A stretch of DNA of 64,000 bases from Lepidurus packardi (lineage: Eukaryota; Arthropoda; Branchiopoda; Notostraca; Triopsidae): the NCBI GenBank assembly GCA_023053545.1, contig JAKZAN010000107.1, forward strand, positions 1 to 64,000, read 5' to 3'. This document shows, piece after piece, positions 27,447 through 39,322 of this stretch. Below the pieces are notes generated by a model, which did no database searches, was not told where the DNA came from, and saw only the letters and a program-made list of their open reading frames with translations. The position numbers and the translations under genes were made by a program. Position 1 is the stretch's first letter. Each line of letters starts with the position of its first letter.

Positions 27447-28277
27447 AAGAACTTCCCCTTCGAACATTAAGTGATACGAGTTATTTTGCACTTTCTCTTT
27501 AACCCCCTTTTCGTTTTCGAGGACACTGAATAACGGTCTTACGGCATACAACCCCCTAATTTTCTGACTAAGTAATTCTTCTTTACTCGTACCCCACAGT
27601 CTTATTATACCGTGTTGTAGAACTACCGGCTTTGCCATTCGCATGGCCACTTTCCACCGTCCAATGCTTTCTATTTTTAACAGCTTGGAAATTATTTTTT
27701 CTTGACGCGTGAAAAATAAAATCTCTCCTCCTTTTGACAACTTAATCTCTACTCCCTGTATCTCCATTTTCTGTATTATCTTTCCCACTTCGAAAGGACT
27801 GACCTTGCCGAAGTTTTCGCCTTCTACTCCCACCATTTTCGCAATAACAGGCCTTATCTCTTGACCCTGTTGTAGATTGCCTTCCGCCTCGCCTTCCGTT
27901 GCCAGGCTCGATGTAGAAAAAAGTTCCGCCCTTGTAGATGTTCTCTTTTTCCCTAATACTGCACTCTCTACCCCCCCTTGCGGCCTTTCTCCTCCTCTCC
28001 CATGTTCCGCCCTTGGGGATGTACTCTTTTCTCCTATAACCGCACTTTCTGACTCAGCTTGAGGCCTATCTCCTCCACTCGCTTTATCTTCCCCTTCCTT
28101 CTGCTTCTTTTTGGGGGGCCTTCCTCTGCCTCTCTTTCCTTTTACTTCCATGAATCCCTTCTCGTCGTCTAACCTCTCCCCTCGTTTACCTTCCAACTTC
28201 TTTTTCGCAAAATCCGCAAAAGCGTCATCCCTCACTTCGAAGTCAACTTCCACGTCACCACCGACTGCCCCCACCAT
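27429..28277 (-). CDS. Non-LTR ORF1, N-terminal part with AT-hook and RRM-like region
   Basis: The 282-codon frame starts at ATG 28277, the first after the 5' UTR, and ends at TAG 27429-27431. Residues 48-58 read KRGRGRPPKKK, matching the AT-hook core GRP flanked by basic residues, which binds the AT minor groove. Residues 68-94 and 95-121 are an imperfect 27-residue tandem repeat (GGDRPQ../GGERPQ..). Residues about 140-275 are a compact segment that I infer to be the RRM-like domain usual before the knuckles in this group. The stop comes 5 codons after the six-C run, and the knuckle frame continues in the -1 frame. One missing base there explains the break. The combined protein would be about 517 residues, normal for such ORF1s. 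Confidence 0.82.
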   Translation of the reverse strand: MVGAVGGDVEVDFEVRDDAFADFAKKKLEGKRGERLDDEKGFMEVKGKRGRGRPPKKKQKEGEDKASGGDRPQAESESAVIGEKSTSPRAEHGRGGERPQGGVESAVLGKKRTSTRAELFSTSSLATEGEAEGNLQQGQEIRPVIAKMVGVEGENFGKVSPFEVGKIIQKMEIQGVEIKLSKGGEILFFTRQEKIISKLLKIESIGRWKVAMRMAKPVVLQHGIIRLWGTSKEELLSQKIRGLYAVRPLFSVLENEKGVKEKVQNNSYHLMFEGEVLPPISR

Positions 28278-28418
28278 ACCCCTTCTTTATTTTACAGCAA
28301 AAACCAATATAGTACTTCGAATTCGCGAGAACAACAACTAAATTAGACAAAACACCACTAGATACCACACAGAATACTAAATTAGACAAAACACCACTAG
28401 ATAGTACCCAGAATACCC
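28278..28418 (-). promoter_or_regulatory. Non-LTR 5' UTR with two 39-bp direct repeats
   Basis: Two copies of a 39-bp unit, 28338-28376 and 28377-28415, differ only in a six-base core (ccacac versus gtaccc). They lie at the extreme 5' end of the element on the coding strand. Non-LTR elements must carry an internal promoter at this end, and 5' UTR monomer duplication is known from mouse L1, so a duplicated promoter unit is a reasonable inference. The remaining ~60 bp up to the ORF1 ATG shows no clear motif. The border with satellite is within 28416-28418. Confidence 0.65.
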
Positions 28419-28599
28419 TTACGGACTTAATTAATTCCTTACGGACTTTATTAATTCTTCACGGACTGAATTAATTACTTACGGACTGAATTAATTCTTG
28501 ACGGACTGAATTAATTCGTTACGGACTGAACAAATTCCTTACGGACTTAATTAATTCCTTACGGACTGAACAAATTCCTTACGGACTTAATTAACTCCT

Positions 28600-29715
28600 T
28601 ACGGACTTAATTAATTCTTTACGGACTGAATTATTTCCTTACGGACTGAATTAATTCTTTACGGACTTAATTAATTCCTTACGGACTTAATTAATTCCTT
28701 ACATACTGAAAAAATTCCTTACGGACTTAAGAAATTCCTTACGGACTTAATAAATTCTTTACGGACTGAACAAATTCCTTACGGACTTAATTAATTCCTT
28801 ACGGACTTAATAAATTCCTGACGGACTGAACAAATTCCTTACGGACTTAATTAATTCCTTACGGACTTCATAAATTCCTTACGGACTGAATTAATTCCTT
28901 ACGGACTTAATTAATACTTTACGGACTGAATTAATTCCTTACGGACTGAATTAATTCCTTACGGACTTAATTAATTCCTTAAGGACAGAACAAATTCCTT
29001 ACGGGCTTAATTAATTCCTTACGGACTTAATAAATTCCTTACGGACTTAATTAATTCCTTACGGACTTAATTAATTCCTTACGGACTGAATAATTCTTTA
29101 GGATTGATTGAATTCCATACGGATTTAATTAATTCCTTACGGACTTAATTAATTCCTTACGGACTTAATTAATTCTTTACGGACTGAATTATTTCCTTAC
29201 GGACTGAATTAATTCTTTACGGACTTAATTAATTCCTTACGGACTTAATTAATTCCTTACATACTGAAAAAATTCCTTACGGACTTAAGAAATTCCTTAC
29301 GGACTTAATAAATTCTTTACGGACTGAACAAATTCCTTACGGACTTAATTAATTCCTTACGGACTTAATAAATTCCTGACGGACTGAACAAATTCCTTAC
29401 GGACTTAATTAATTCCTTACGGACTTCATAAATTCCTTACGGACTGAATTAATTCCTTACGGACTTAATTAATACTTTACGGACTGAATTAATTCCTTAC
29501 GGACTGAATTAATTCCTTACGGACTTAATTAATTCCTTAAGGACAGAACAAATTCCTTACGGGCTTAATTAATTCCTTACGGACTTAATAAATTCCTTAC
29601 GGACTTAATTAATTCCTTACGGACTTAATTAATTCCTTACGGACTGAATAATTCTTTAGGATTGATTGAATTCCATACGGATTTAATTAATTCCTTACGG
29701 ACTTAATTAATTCCT
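28600..29715. repeat. 558-bp tandem duplication in satellite 1
   Basis: Markers repeat at exactly 558 bp: acggactgaattatttcc at 28621 and 29179, aaggacagaacaaattcc at 28981 and 29539, and ggattgattgaattccatac at 29101 and 29659. Copy 1 is about 28600-29157 and copy 2 about 29158-29715. I saw no mismatch between them where compared. 558 is 28 monomers minus 2 bp. The block begins about 180 bp from the 5' end of the non-LTR element. Confidence 0.85.
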
Positions 29716-32700
29716 TACGGACTTAATTAATTCCTTACGGACTGAATTAATTCTTTACGGGCTGAAGTAATTCATTACGGACTGAATTAATTCCTTACGG
29801 ACTTAATTAATTCCTTACGGACTTAATTAATTCCTTACGGACTTAATTAATTCCTTACGTACTGAATTAATCCCTTACGTACTTAATTAATTCCTTCCGG
29901 ACTGAATTAATTACTTACGTACTGAATTAATTCTGTACGGACTAAATTAATTCCTTACGGACTGAATTAATTCCTTACGGACTGAATTAATTCTTTCTTA
30001 TTGATTGAATTCATTACTTACTGAATTAATTCCTTACGGACTGAATTAATTCCTTACGGACTGAAATAATCCCTTACGGACTGAACTAATTCCTTACGGA
30101 CTTAATTATTTCCTTACGGACTGAATTAACTCCATACGGATTTAATTAATTCCTTACGGACTGAATTAATTCCTTACGGACTGAATTAATTAATTAAGGA
30201 CTGAATTAATTCCTTACGGACTGAATTAATTCCTTACAGCCTGATTTAATTCCTTACAGACAGAATTAGTTCCTTACGGCCTGATTTAATTCCTTACGGA
30301 CTGAATTAATTCCTTGGGGACAGAATTATTTCCTGACGGACTGAATTAATTCCTTACGGACTGAATTAATTCATTACGGACTTAATTAATTCCTTACGGA
30401 CTGAATTAATTCCTTACTGACTTTATAAATTCCTTACGCATTATATCCATTCCTTACGGACTGAATTAATTCATTTCGGAATGAATTAATTCCTTACGGA
30501 CTGAATTAATTCCATACGGACTGAATTAATTCCTTACGAACTGAATGAATTTCTTACGGAATGAATTAATTCATTACGGACTTATTTAATCCATTACGGA
30601 CTTAATTAATTCATTACGGACCGAATTAATTCCTTACGACTGAATTAATTCTGTACGGACTAAATTAATTCCTTACGGACTGAATTAATTCCTTACGGAC
30701 TGAATTAATTCTTTCTGATTGATTGAATTCATTACTTACTGAAATAATTCCTTACGGACTGAATTAATTCCTTACGGACTGAAATAATCCCTTACGGACT
30801 GAACTAATTCCTTACGGACTTAATTATTTCCTTACGGACTGAATTAACTCCATACGGATTTAATTAATTCCTTACGGACTGAATAAATTCCTTACGGACT
30901 GAATTAATTAATTACGGACTGAATTAATTCCTTACGGCCTAATTTAATTCCTTACAAACAGAATTAGTTCCTTACGGCCTGATTTAATTCCTTACGGACT
31001 GAATTAATTCCTTACGGACTGAATTAATTATTTGGGGACAGAATTATTTCCTTACGGACTGAATTAATTCCTTACGGACTGAATTAATTCATTACGGACT
31101 TAATTAATTCCTTACGGACTTAATTAATTCCTTACGGACTGAATTAATTCCTTACTGACTTTATAAATTCCTTACGGATTATATCCATTCCTTACGGACT
31201 GAATTAATTCCTTACGGAATGAATTAATTCCTTACGGACTGAATTAATTCCACACGGACTGAATTAATTCCTTACGAACTGAATGAATTTCTTACGGAAT
31301 GAATTAATTCATTACGGACTTATTTAATCCATTACGGACTTAATTAATTCATTACGGACTGAATTAAGTCCTTACGGACTGAATTAATTCATTACGTACT
31401 GAAATAGTTCTTTAAGGACTGAATTAATTCGGTACGGACTGAATTAATTCCTACGTACTTAACTAATTCCTTCCGGACTGAATTAATTCTTTACGGACTA
31501 AATTAGTTCCTTACGGACTGAATTAATTCCTTACGGACTGAATTAATTCTTTCTGATTGATTGAATTCCTTACTTACTGAATTATTTCCATACGGAATGA
31601 ATTAATTTCATACGGACTTAATTAATTCCTTACGGACTGAATTAATTCCTTACGGACTGAATTAATTCATTACGGACTTAATTAATTCCTTACGGACTGA
31701 ATTAATTCCTTACTGACTTTATAAATTCCTTACGGATTATATCCATTCCTTACGGACTGAATTAATTCCTTACGGAATGAATTAATTCCTTACGGACTGA
31801 ATTAATTCCATACGGACTGAATTAATTCCTTACGAACTGAATGAATTTCTTACGGAATGAATTAATTCCTTACGAACTGAATGAATTTCTTACGGAATGA
31901 ATTAATTCATTACGGACTTATTTAATCCATTACGGACTTAATTAATTCATTACGGACTGAATTAATTCCTTACGGAATGAATTAATTCATTACGTACTGA
32001 AATAGTTCTTTAAGGACTGAATTAATTCCTTACGGACTGAATTAATTCATTACGTACTGAAATAGTTCTTTAAGGACTGAATTAATTCGGTACGGACTGA
32101 ATTAATTCCTACGTACTTAACTAATTCCTTCCGGACTGAATTAATTACTTACGTACTGAATTAATTCTTTACGGACTAAATTAGTTCCTTACGGACTGAA
32201 TTAATTCCTTACGGACTGAATTAATTCTTTCTGATTGATTGAATTCCTTACTTACTGAATTATTTCCATACGGACTGAATTAATTTCATACGGACTTAAT
32301 TAATTCCTTACGGACTGACTTCATTCGTTACGAACTGAAATAATTCCTTACGGACTGAATTATTTCATTACGGGCTGAATTAATTCCTTACGGACTGAAT
32401 TAATTCCTTACGGACTGAATTAATTTCTTACGGACTGAATTAATTCATTACAGACTTAATTAATCCATTACGGACTTCATTAATTCATTACGGACTGAAT
32501 TAATTCCTTACGGACTGAATTAATTCATTACGGAATGAATTAATTCCTCACGGACTGAATTAATTCCATACGGACTGAATTAATTCCTTACGGACTTAAT
32601 TAATTCCTTATGGACTGAGTTAATTAATTACGAACTGAAATAATTCATTACGGGTTGAATTAATTCCTAACAGACTGAATAAATTATTTACGGACTAAAT

Positions 32701-34739
32701 TATTTCCTTACGGACTGAATTAATTCCATACGGATTTAATTGATTCCTTACGGACTGAATTAATTCCTTACGGACTGAATTAATTCATTACGGAATGAAT
32801 TAATTCCTCACGGACTGAATTAATTCCATACGGACTGAATTAATTCCTTACGGACTTAATTAATTCCTTATGGACTGAGTTAATTAATTACGGACTGAAA
32901 TAATTCATTACGGGTTGAATTAATTCCTAACAGACTGAATTAATTATTTATGGACTGAATTAATTCATTACGAACTGAATTAATTCATTACAGACTTAAT
33001 TAATCCATTACGGACTTAATTAATTCGTTACGGACTGAATTAATTCCTTACAGACTGAATTAGTTCATTACAAACTGAATTAATTCCTTACGGACTGAAT
33101 TAATTCCTTACGGCCTGATTTAATTCCTTACAGACAGAATTAGTTCCTTACGGCCTGATTTAATTCCTTACGGACTGAAATAATTCCTTACGGACTGAAT
33201 TAATTCCTTACGGACTGAATTAATTCCTTGGGGACAGAATTATTTCCTTACGGACTGAATTAATTACTTACGGACTGAATTAACTACTTACGGACTGAAT
33301 TAATTCATTACGGACTGAATTAAATTCTAACGGACTGAATTAATTCCTTACGGATTATATCAATTCCTTACGGACTGAATTAATTGCTTACGGAATGAAT
33401 TAATTCCTTACGGACTGAATTAATTCCATACGGACTGAATTAATTCCTTACGAACTGAATTAATTTCTTACGGAATGAATTAATTCATTACGGACTTAAT
33501 TAATCCATTACGGACTTAATTAATTCATTACGGACTTAATTTAATTACGGACTGAATTAATTCATTACGGGCTGAATTAATTCCTTACGGACTGAACTAA
33601 TTCCTTACGGACTGAATTAATTTCTTACGGACTGAAATAATTCATTACAGACTTAATTACTCCATTACGGACTTATTTATTTCATTTCGGACTGAATTAA
33701 TTCCTTACAGCCTGATTTAATTCCTTACAGACAGAATTAGTTCCTTACGGCCTGATTTAATTCCTTACGGACTGAATTAATTCCTTGGGGACAGAATTAT
33801 TTCCTGACGGACTGAATTAATTCCTTACGGACTGAATTAATTCATTACGGACTTAATTAATTCATTACGGACTTAATTAATTCCTTACGGACTGAATTAA
33901 TTCCTTACTGACTTTATAAATTCCTTACGCATTATATCCATTCCTTACGGACTGAATTAATTCATTTCGGAATGAATTAATTCCTTACGGACTGAATTAA
34001 TTCCATACGGACTGAATTAATTCCTTACGTACTGAATGAATTTCTTACGGAATGAAATAATTCATTACGGACTTATTTAATCCATTACGGACTTAATTAA
34101 TTCATTACGGACCGAATTATTTCCTTACGACTGAATTAATTCTGTACGGACTAAATTAATTCCTTACGGACTGAATTAATTCCTTACGGACTGAATTAAT
34201 TCTTTCTGATTGATTGAATTCATTACTTACTGAAATAATTCCTTACGGACTGAATTAATTCCTTACGGACTGAAATAATCCCTTACGGACTGAACTAATT
34301 CCTTACGGACTTAATTATTTCCTTACGGACTGAATTAACTCCATACGGATTTAATTAATTCCTTACGGACTGAATTAATTCCTTACGGACTGAATTAATT
34401 AATTACGGACTGAATTAATTCCTTACGGCCTGATTTAATTCCTTACAGACAGAATTAATTCCTTACGGACTGAATTAATTCCTTGGGGACAGAATTATTT
34501 CCTTACGGACTGAATTAATTCCTTACGGACTGAATTAATTCATTACGGACTTAATTAATTCCTTACTGACTTTATAAATTCCTTACGGATTATATCCATT
34601 CCTTACGGACTGAATTAATTCCTTACGGAATGAATTAATTCCTTACGGACTGAATTAATTCCATACGGACTGAATTAATTCCTTACGAACTGAATGAATT
34701 TCTTACGGAATGAATTAATTCATTACGGACTTATTTAAT

Positions 34740-35695
34740 CCATTACGGACTTAATTAATTCATTACGGACTGAATTAAGTCCTTACGGACTGAATTAATT
34801 CATTACGTACTGAAATAGTTCTTTAAGGACTGAATTAATTCGGTACGGACTGAATTAATTCCTACGTACTTAACTAATTCCTTCCGGACTGAATTAATTA
34901 CTTACGTACTGAATTAATTCTTTACGGACTAAATTAGTTCCTTACGGACTGAATTAATTCCTTACGGACTGAATTAATTCTTTCTGATTGATTGAATTTC
35001 TTACTTACTGAATTATTTCCATACGGACTGAATTAATTTCATACGGACTTAATTAATTCCTTACGGACTGATTTCATTCGTTACGAACTGAAATAATTCC
35101 TTACGGACTGAATTATTTCATTACGGGCTGAATTAATTCCTTACGGACTGAATTAATTCCTTACGGACTGAATTAATTTCTTACGGACTGAATTAATTCA
35201 TTACAGACTTAATTAATCCATTACGGACTTAATTAATTCATTACGGACTGAATTAAGTCCTTACGGACTGAATTAATTCATTACGTACTGAAATAGTTCT
35301 TTAAGGACTGAATTAATTCGGTACGGACTGAATTAATTCCTACGTACTTAACTAATTCCTTCCGGACTGAATTAATTACTTACGTACTGAATTAATTCTT
35401 TACGGACTAAATTAGTTCCTTACGGACTGAATGAATTCCTTACGGACTGAATTAATTCTTTCTGATTGATTGAATTTCTTACTTACTGAATTATTTCCAT
35501 ACGGACTGAATTAATTTCATACGGACTTAATTAATTCCTTACGGACTGATTTCATTCGTTACGAACTGAAATAATTCCTTACGGACTGAATTATTTCATT
35601 ACGGGCTGAATTAATTCCTTACGGACTGAATTAATTCCTTACGGACTGAATTAATTTCTTACGGACTGAATTAATTCATTACAGACTTAATTAAT
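34740..35695. repeat. 478-bp tandem duplication in satellite 1
   Basis: Markers repeat at 478 bp: ctttaagg at 34821 and 35299, atttcattcg at 35071 and 35549, and ttacggacttaattaattc at 34743 and 35221. Copy 1 is about 34740-35217 and copy 2 about 35218-35695. At least one difference is visible (gaattaattcc in copy 1 versus gaatgaattcc near 35430). Upstream monomers differ, so the edges are real. Confidence 0.8.
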
Positions 35696-37970
35696 CCATT
35701 ACGGACTTAATTAGTTCATTACAGACTGAATTAATTCCTTACGGACTGAATTAATTCCTTACGGCCTGATTTAATTCCTTACAGACAGAATTAGTTCCTT
35801 ACGGCCTGATTTAATTCCTTACGGACTGAAATAATTCCTTACGGACTGAATTAATTCCTTACGGACTGAATTAATTCCTTGGGGATAGAATTATTTCCTT
35901 ACGGACTGAATTAATTACTTACGGACTGAATTAACTACTTACGGACTGAATTAATTCATTACGGACTGAATTAAATTCTAACGGACTGAATTAATTCCTT
36001 ACGGATTATATCAATTCCTTACGGACTGAATTAATTGCTTACGGAATGAATTAATTCCTTACGGACTGAATTAATTCCATACGGACTGAATTAATTCCTT
36101 ACGAACTGAATTAATTTCTTACGGAATGAATTAATTCATTACGGACTTAATTAATCCATTACGGACTTAATTAATTCATTACGGACTTAATTTAATTACG
36201 GACTGAATTAATTCATTACGGGCTGAATTAATTTCTTACGGACTGAAATAATTCATTACAGAATTAATTACTCCATTACGGACTTATTTATTTCATTTCG
36301 GACTGAATTAATTCCTTACAGCCTGATTTAATTCCTTACAGACAGAATTAGTTCCTTACGGCCTGATTTAATTCCTTACGGACTGAATTAATTCCTTGGG
36401 GACAGAATTATTTCCTGACGGACTGAATTAATTCCTTACGGACTGAATTAATTCATTACGGACTTAATTAATTCCTTACGGACTGAATTAATTCCTTACT
36501 GACTTTATAAATTCCTTACGCATTATATCCATTCCTTACGGACTGAATTAATTCATTTCGGAATGAATTAATTCCTTACGGACTGAATTAATTCCATACG
36601 GATTGAATTAATTCCTTACGTACTGAATGAATTTCTTACGGAATGAATTAATTCATTACGGACTTATTTAATCCATTACGGACTTAATTAATTCATTACG
36701 GACCGAATTAATTCCTTACGACTGAATTAATTCTGTACGGACTAAATTAATTCCTTACGGACTGAATTAATTCCTTACGGACTGAATTAATTCTTTCTGA
36801 TTGATTGAATTCATTACTTACTGAAATAATTCCTTACGGACTGAATTAATTCCTTACGGACTGAAATAATCCCTTACGGACTGAACTAATTCCTTACGGA
36901 CTTAATTATTTCCTTACGGACTGAATTAACTCCATACGGATTTAATTAATTCCTTACGGACTGAATAAATTCCTTACGGACTGAATTAATTAATTACGGA
37001 CTGAATTAATTCCTTACGGCCTAATTTAATTCCTTACAGACAGAATTAGTTCCTTACGGCCTGATTTAATTCCTTACGGACTGAATTAATTCCTTACGGA
37101 CTGAATTAATTCCTTGGGGACAGAATTAATTCATTACGGACTTAATTAATTCCTTACTGACTTTATAAATTCCTTACGGATTATATCCATTCCTTACGGA
37201 CTGAATTAATTCCTTACGGAATGAATTAATTCCTTACGGACTGAATTAATTCCATACGGACTGAATTAATTCCTTACGAACTGAATGAATTTCTTACGGA
37301 ATGAATTAATTCATTACGGACTTATTTAAACCATTACGGACTTAATTAATTCATTACGGACTGAATTAAGTCCTTACGGACTGAATTAATTCATTACGTA
37401 CTGAAATAGTTCTTTAAGGACTGAATTAATTCGGTACGGACTGAATTAATTCCTACGTACTTAACTAATTCCTTCCGGACTGAATTAATTACTTACGTAC
37501 TGAATTAATTCTTTACGGACTAAATTAGTTCCTTACGGACTGAATTAATTCCTTACGGACTGAATTAGTTCTTTCTGATTGATTGAATTCCTTACTTACT
37601 GAATTATTTCCATACGGACTGAATTAATTTCATACGGACTTAATTAATTCCTTACGGACTGAATTAATTCCTTACGGACTGAATTAATTCATTACGGACA
37701 TAATTAATTCCTTACGGACTGAATTAATTCCTTACTGACTTTATAAATTCCTTACGGATTATATCCATTCCTTACGGACTGAATTAATTCCTTACGGAAT
37801 GAATTAATTCCTTACGGACTGAATTAATTCCATACGGACTGAATTAATTCCTTACGAACTGAATGAATTTCTTACGGAATGAATTAATTCATTACGGACT
37901 TATTTAATCCATTACGGACTTAATTAATTCATTACGGACTGAATTAATTCCTTACGGACTGAATTAATTC

Positions 37971-39322
37971 TTTAGGATTGAATTCCTTATTTACTGAATT
38001 AATTCTTTACGGACTGAATTAATTTCTTACGGACTGAATTAATTTCTTACGGACAGAATTAATTCATAACGGACAGAATTAATTCCTTACGGAATGAATT
38101 AATTCCTTACGGCCTGCTTTAATTCCTTATGGACTGGATTAATTCCTTCGTACTGAATTAATTCTTTACGGACTGAATTAATTTCCGTACGGACTGAATT
38201 AATTCCTACGTACTGACTTAATTCCTTCCGGACTGAATTAATTACTTACGTACTGAATTAATTCTTTACGGACTAAATTAATTCCTTACAGACTGAATTA
38301 ATTCCTTACGGACTGAATTAATTCTTTCTGATTTATTAAATTCCTTACTTACTGAATTATTTCCTTACGAACTGAATTAATTTCATACGGACTTAATGAA
38401 TTCCTTACGGACTGATTTAATTCCTTACGCATTGAATTAATTAATTACGGACTGAATTAATTCATTACGGGCTGAATTAATTCCTTACGGACTGAATTAA
38501 TTTCTTACGGAGTGAATTAATTCATTACAGACTTAATTAATCCATTACGGACTTAATTATTTCAATACGGACTGAAATAATTCCTTACGGACTGAATTAA
38601 TTCATTAAGGACTGAATTAATTCATTACGGACTTCATTAATTCATTACGGACTGAATTAATTCCTAAAGGACTGAATTAATTCCATACGGACTGAATTAA
38701 TTTCTTACGGAGTGAATTAATTCATTACAGACTTAATTAATCCATTACGGACTTAATTATTTCAATACGGACTGAAATAATTCCTTACGGACTGAATTAA
38801 TTCATTAAGGACTGAATTAATTCATTACGGACTTCATTAATTCCTTAAGGACTGAATTAGTTCCTTACGGACTGTATTAATTCCTTACGGACTGAATTAA
38901 TTCTTTAGGATTGAATTCCTTATTTACTGAATTAATTCTTTACGGACTGAATTAATTTCTTACGGACTGAATTAATTTCTTACGGACAGAATTAATTCAT
39001 AACGGACAGAATTAATTCCTTACGGACTGAATTAATTCCTTACTGCCTGCTTTAATTCCTTATGGACTGAATTAATTCCTTCGTACTGAATTAATTCTTT
39101 ACGGGCTGAAGTAATTTCCGTACGGACTGAATTAATTCCTACGTACTGACTTAATTCCTTCCGGACTGAATTAATTACTTACGTACTGAATTAATTCTTT
39201 ACGGACTAAATTAATTCCTTAGGGACTGAATTAATTCCTTACGGACTGAATTAATTCTTTCTGATTTATTAAATTCCTTACTTACTGAATTATTTCCTTA
39301 CGAACTGAATTAATTTCATACG
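37971..39322. repeat. ~933-bp satellite 1 higher-order repeat, second copy truncated
   Basis: Rare variants ggattgaattccttattt (37975 and 38908) and tctgatttattaaattcc (38327 and 39260) recur at 933 bp. The first copy continues past catacggacttaatgaatt (about 38384). The second stops at the matching point, catacgga, where BEL pol begins. This alignment pins the satellite/retroelement joint at 39323-39324. Confidence 0.8.

Larger units (their letters stand above)
22815..28418 (-). mobile_element. Full-length EEP-type non-LTR retrotransposon (I/Jockey-R1-like, with RNase H)
   Basis: About 5.6 kb of non-satellite DNA is inserted in satellite 1. Read on the minus strand it has a ~140-bp 5' UTR with two 39-bp direct repeats, ORF1 (zinc-knuckle nucleic-acid-binding protein, one frameshift), ORF2 overlapping ORF1 by 19 nt, a ~87-bp 3' UTR and an AAAAATAC-type 3' tail. 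The order endonuclease-RT-RNase H-CCHC, with knuckles in ORF1, fits the I/Jockey superfamily of LINEs; a finer clade call needs a phylogeny. Completeness at both ends and the intact ORF2 argue for a fairly recent insertion. No clean target-site duplication can be named, because the flanks are themselves repeats. Confidence 0.93.
28419..39322. repeat. Satellite 1, right array (20-bp monomer, other subfamilies)
   Basis: Same 20-bp unit as the left array but different variant use. From 28419 to about 29870 the ggacttaattaattcc and ggactgaacaaattcc variants dominate; these are rare or absent at the end of the left array. From about 29900 onward the variants resemble those of 18440-22814 (ggattatatcc, gacagaattagttcc, acgtacttaactaattcc). 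Marker gcattatatcc recurs at 30438, 33929 and 36520, so large irregular duplications are present. No gene or other element is visible. The array ends abruptly at 39322-39324 inside a higher-order repeat, where BEL sequence begins. Confidence 0.97.

Noticed and set aside
27435..27450. Canonical -1 programmed frameshift heptamer in ORF1
   Set aside because: The zero-frame codons are CTT CCC CCC preceded by T, which does not fit X XXY YYZ; a one-base indel is simpler.
22815..28418. R1/R2-type element specific to 28S rDNA
   Set aside because: Flanks are satellite 1, with no rRNA sequence visible on either side.
22800..28432. 13-bp target-site duplication tacgtacttaatt/tacggacttaatt
   Set aside because: The match is imperfect and any two satellite 1 monomers match this well, so it is not evidence of a duplication.
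29098..29110. Insect telomeric TTAGG repeats (ttaggattg words)
   Set aside because: Single variant monomers only; TTAGG is never tandem in the window.
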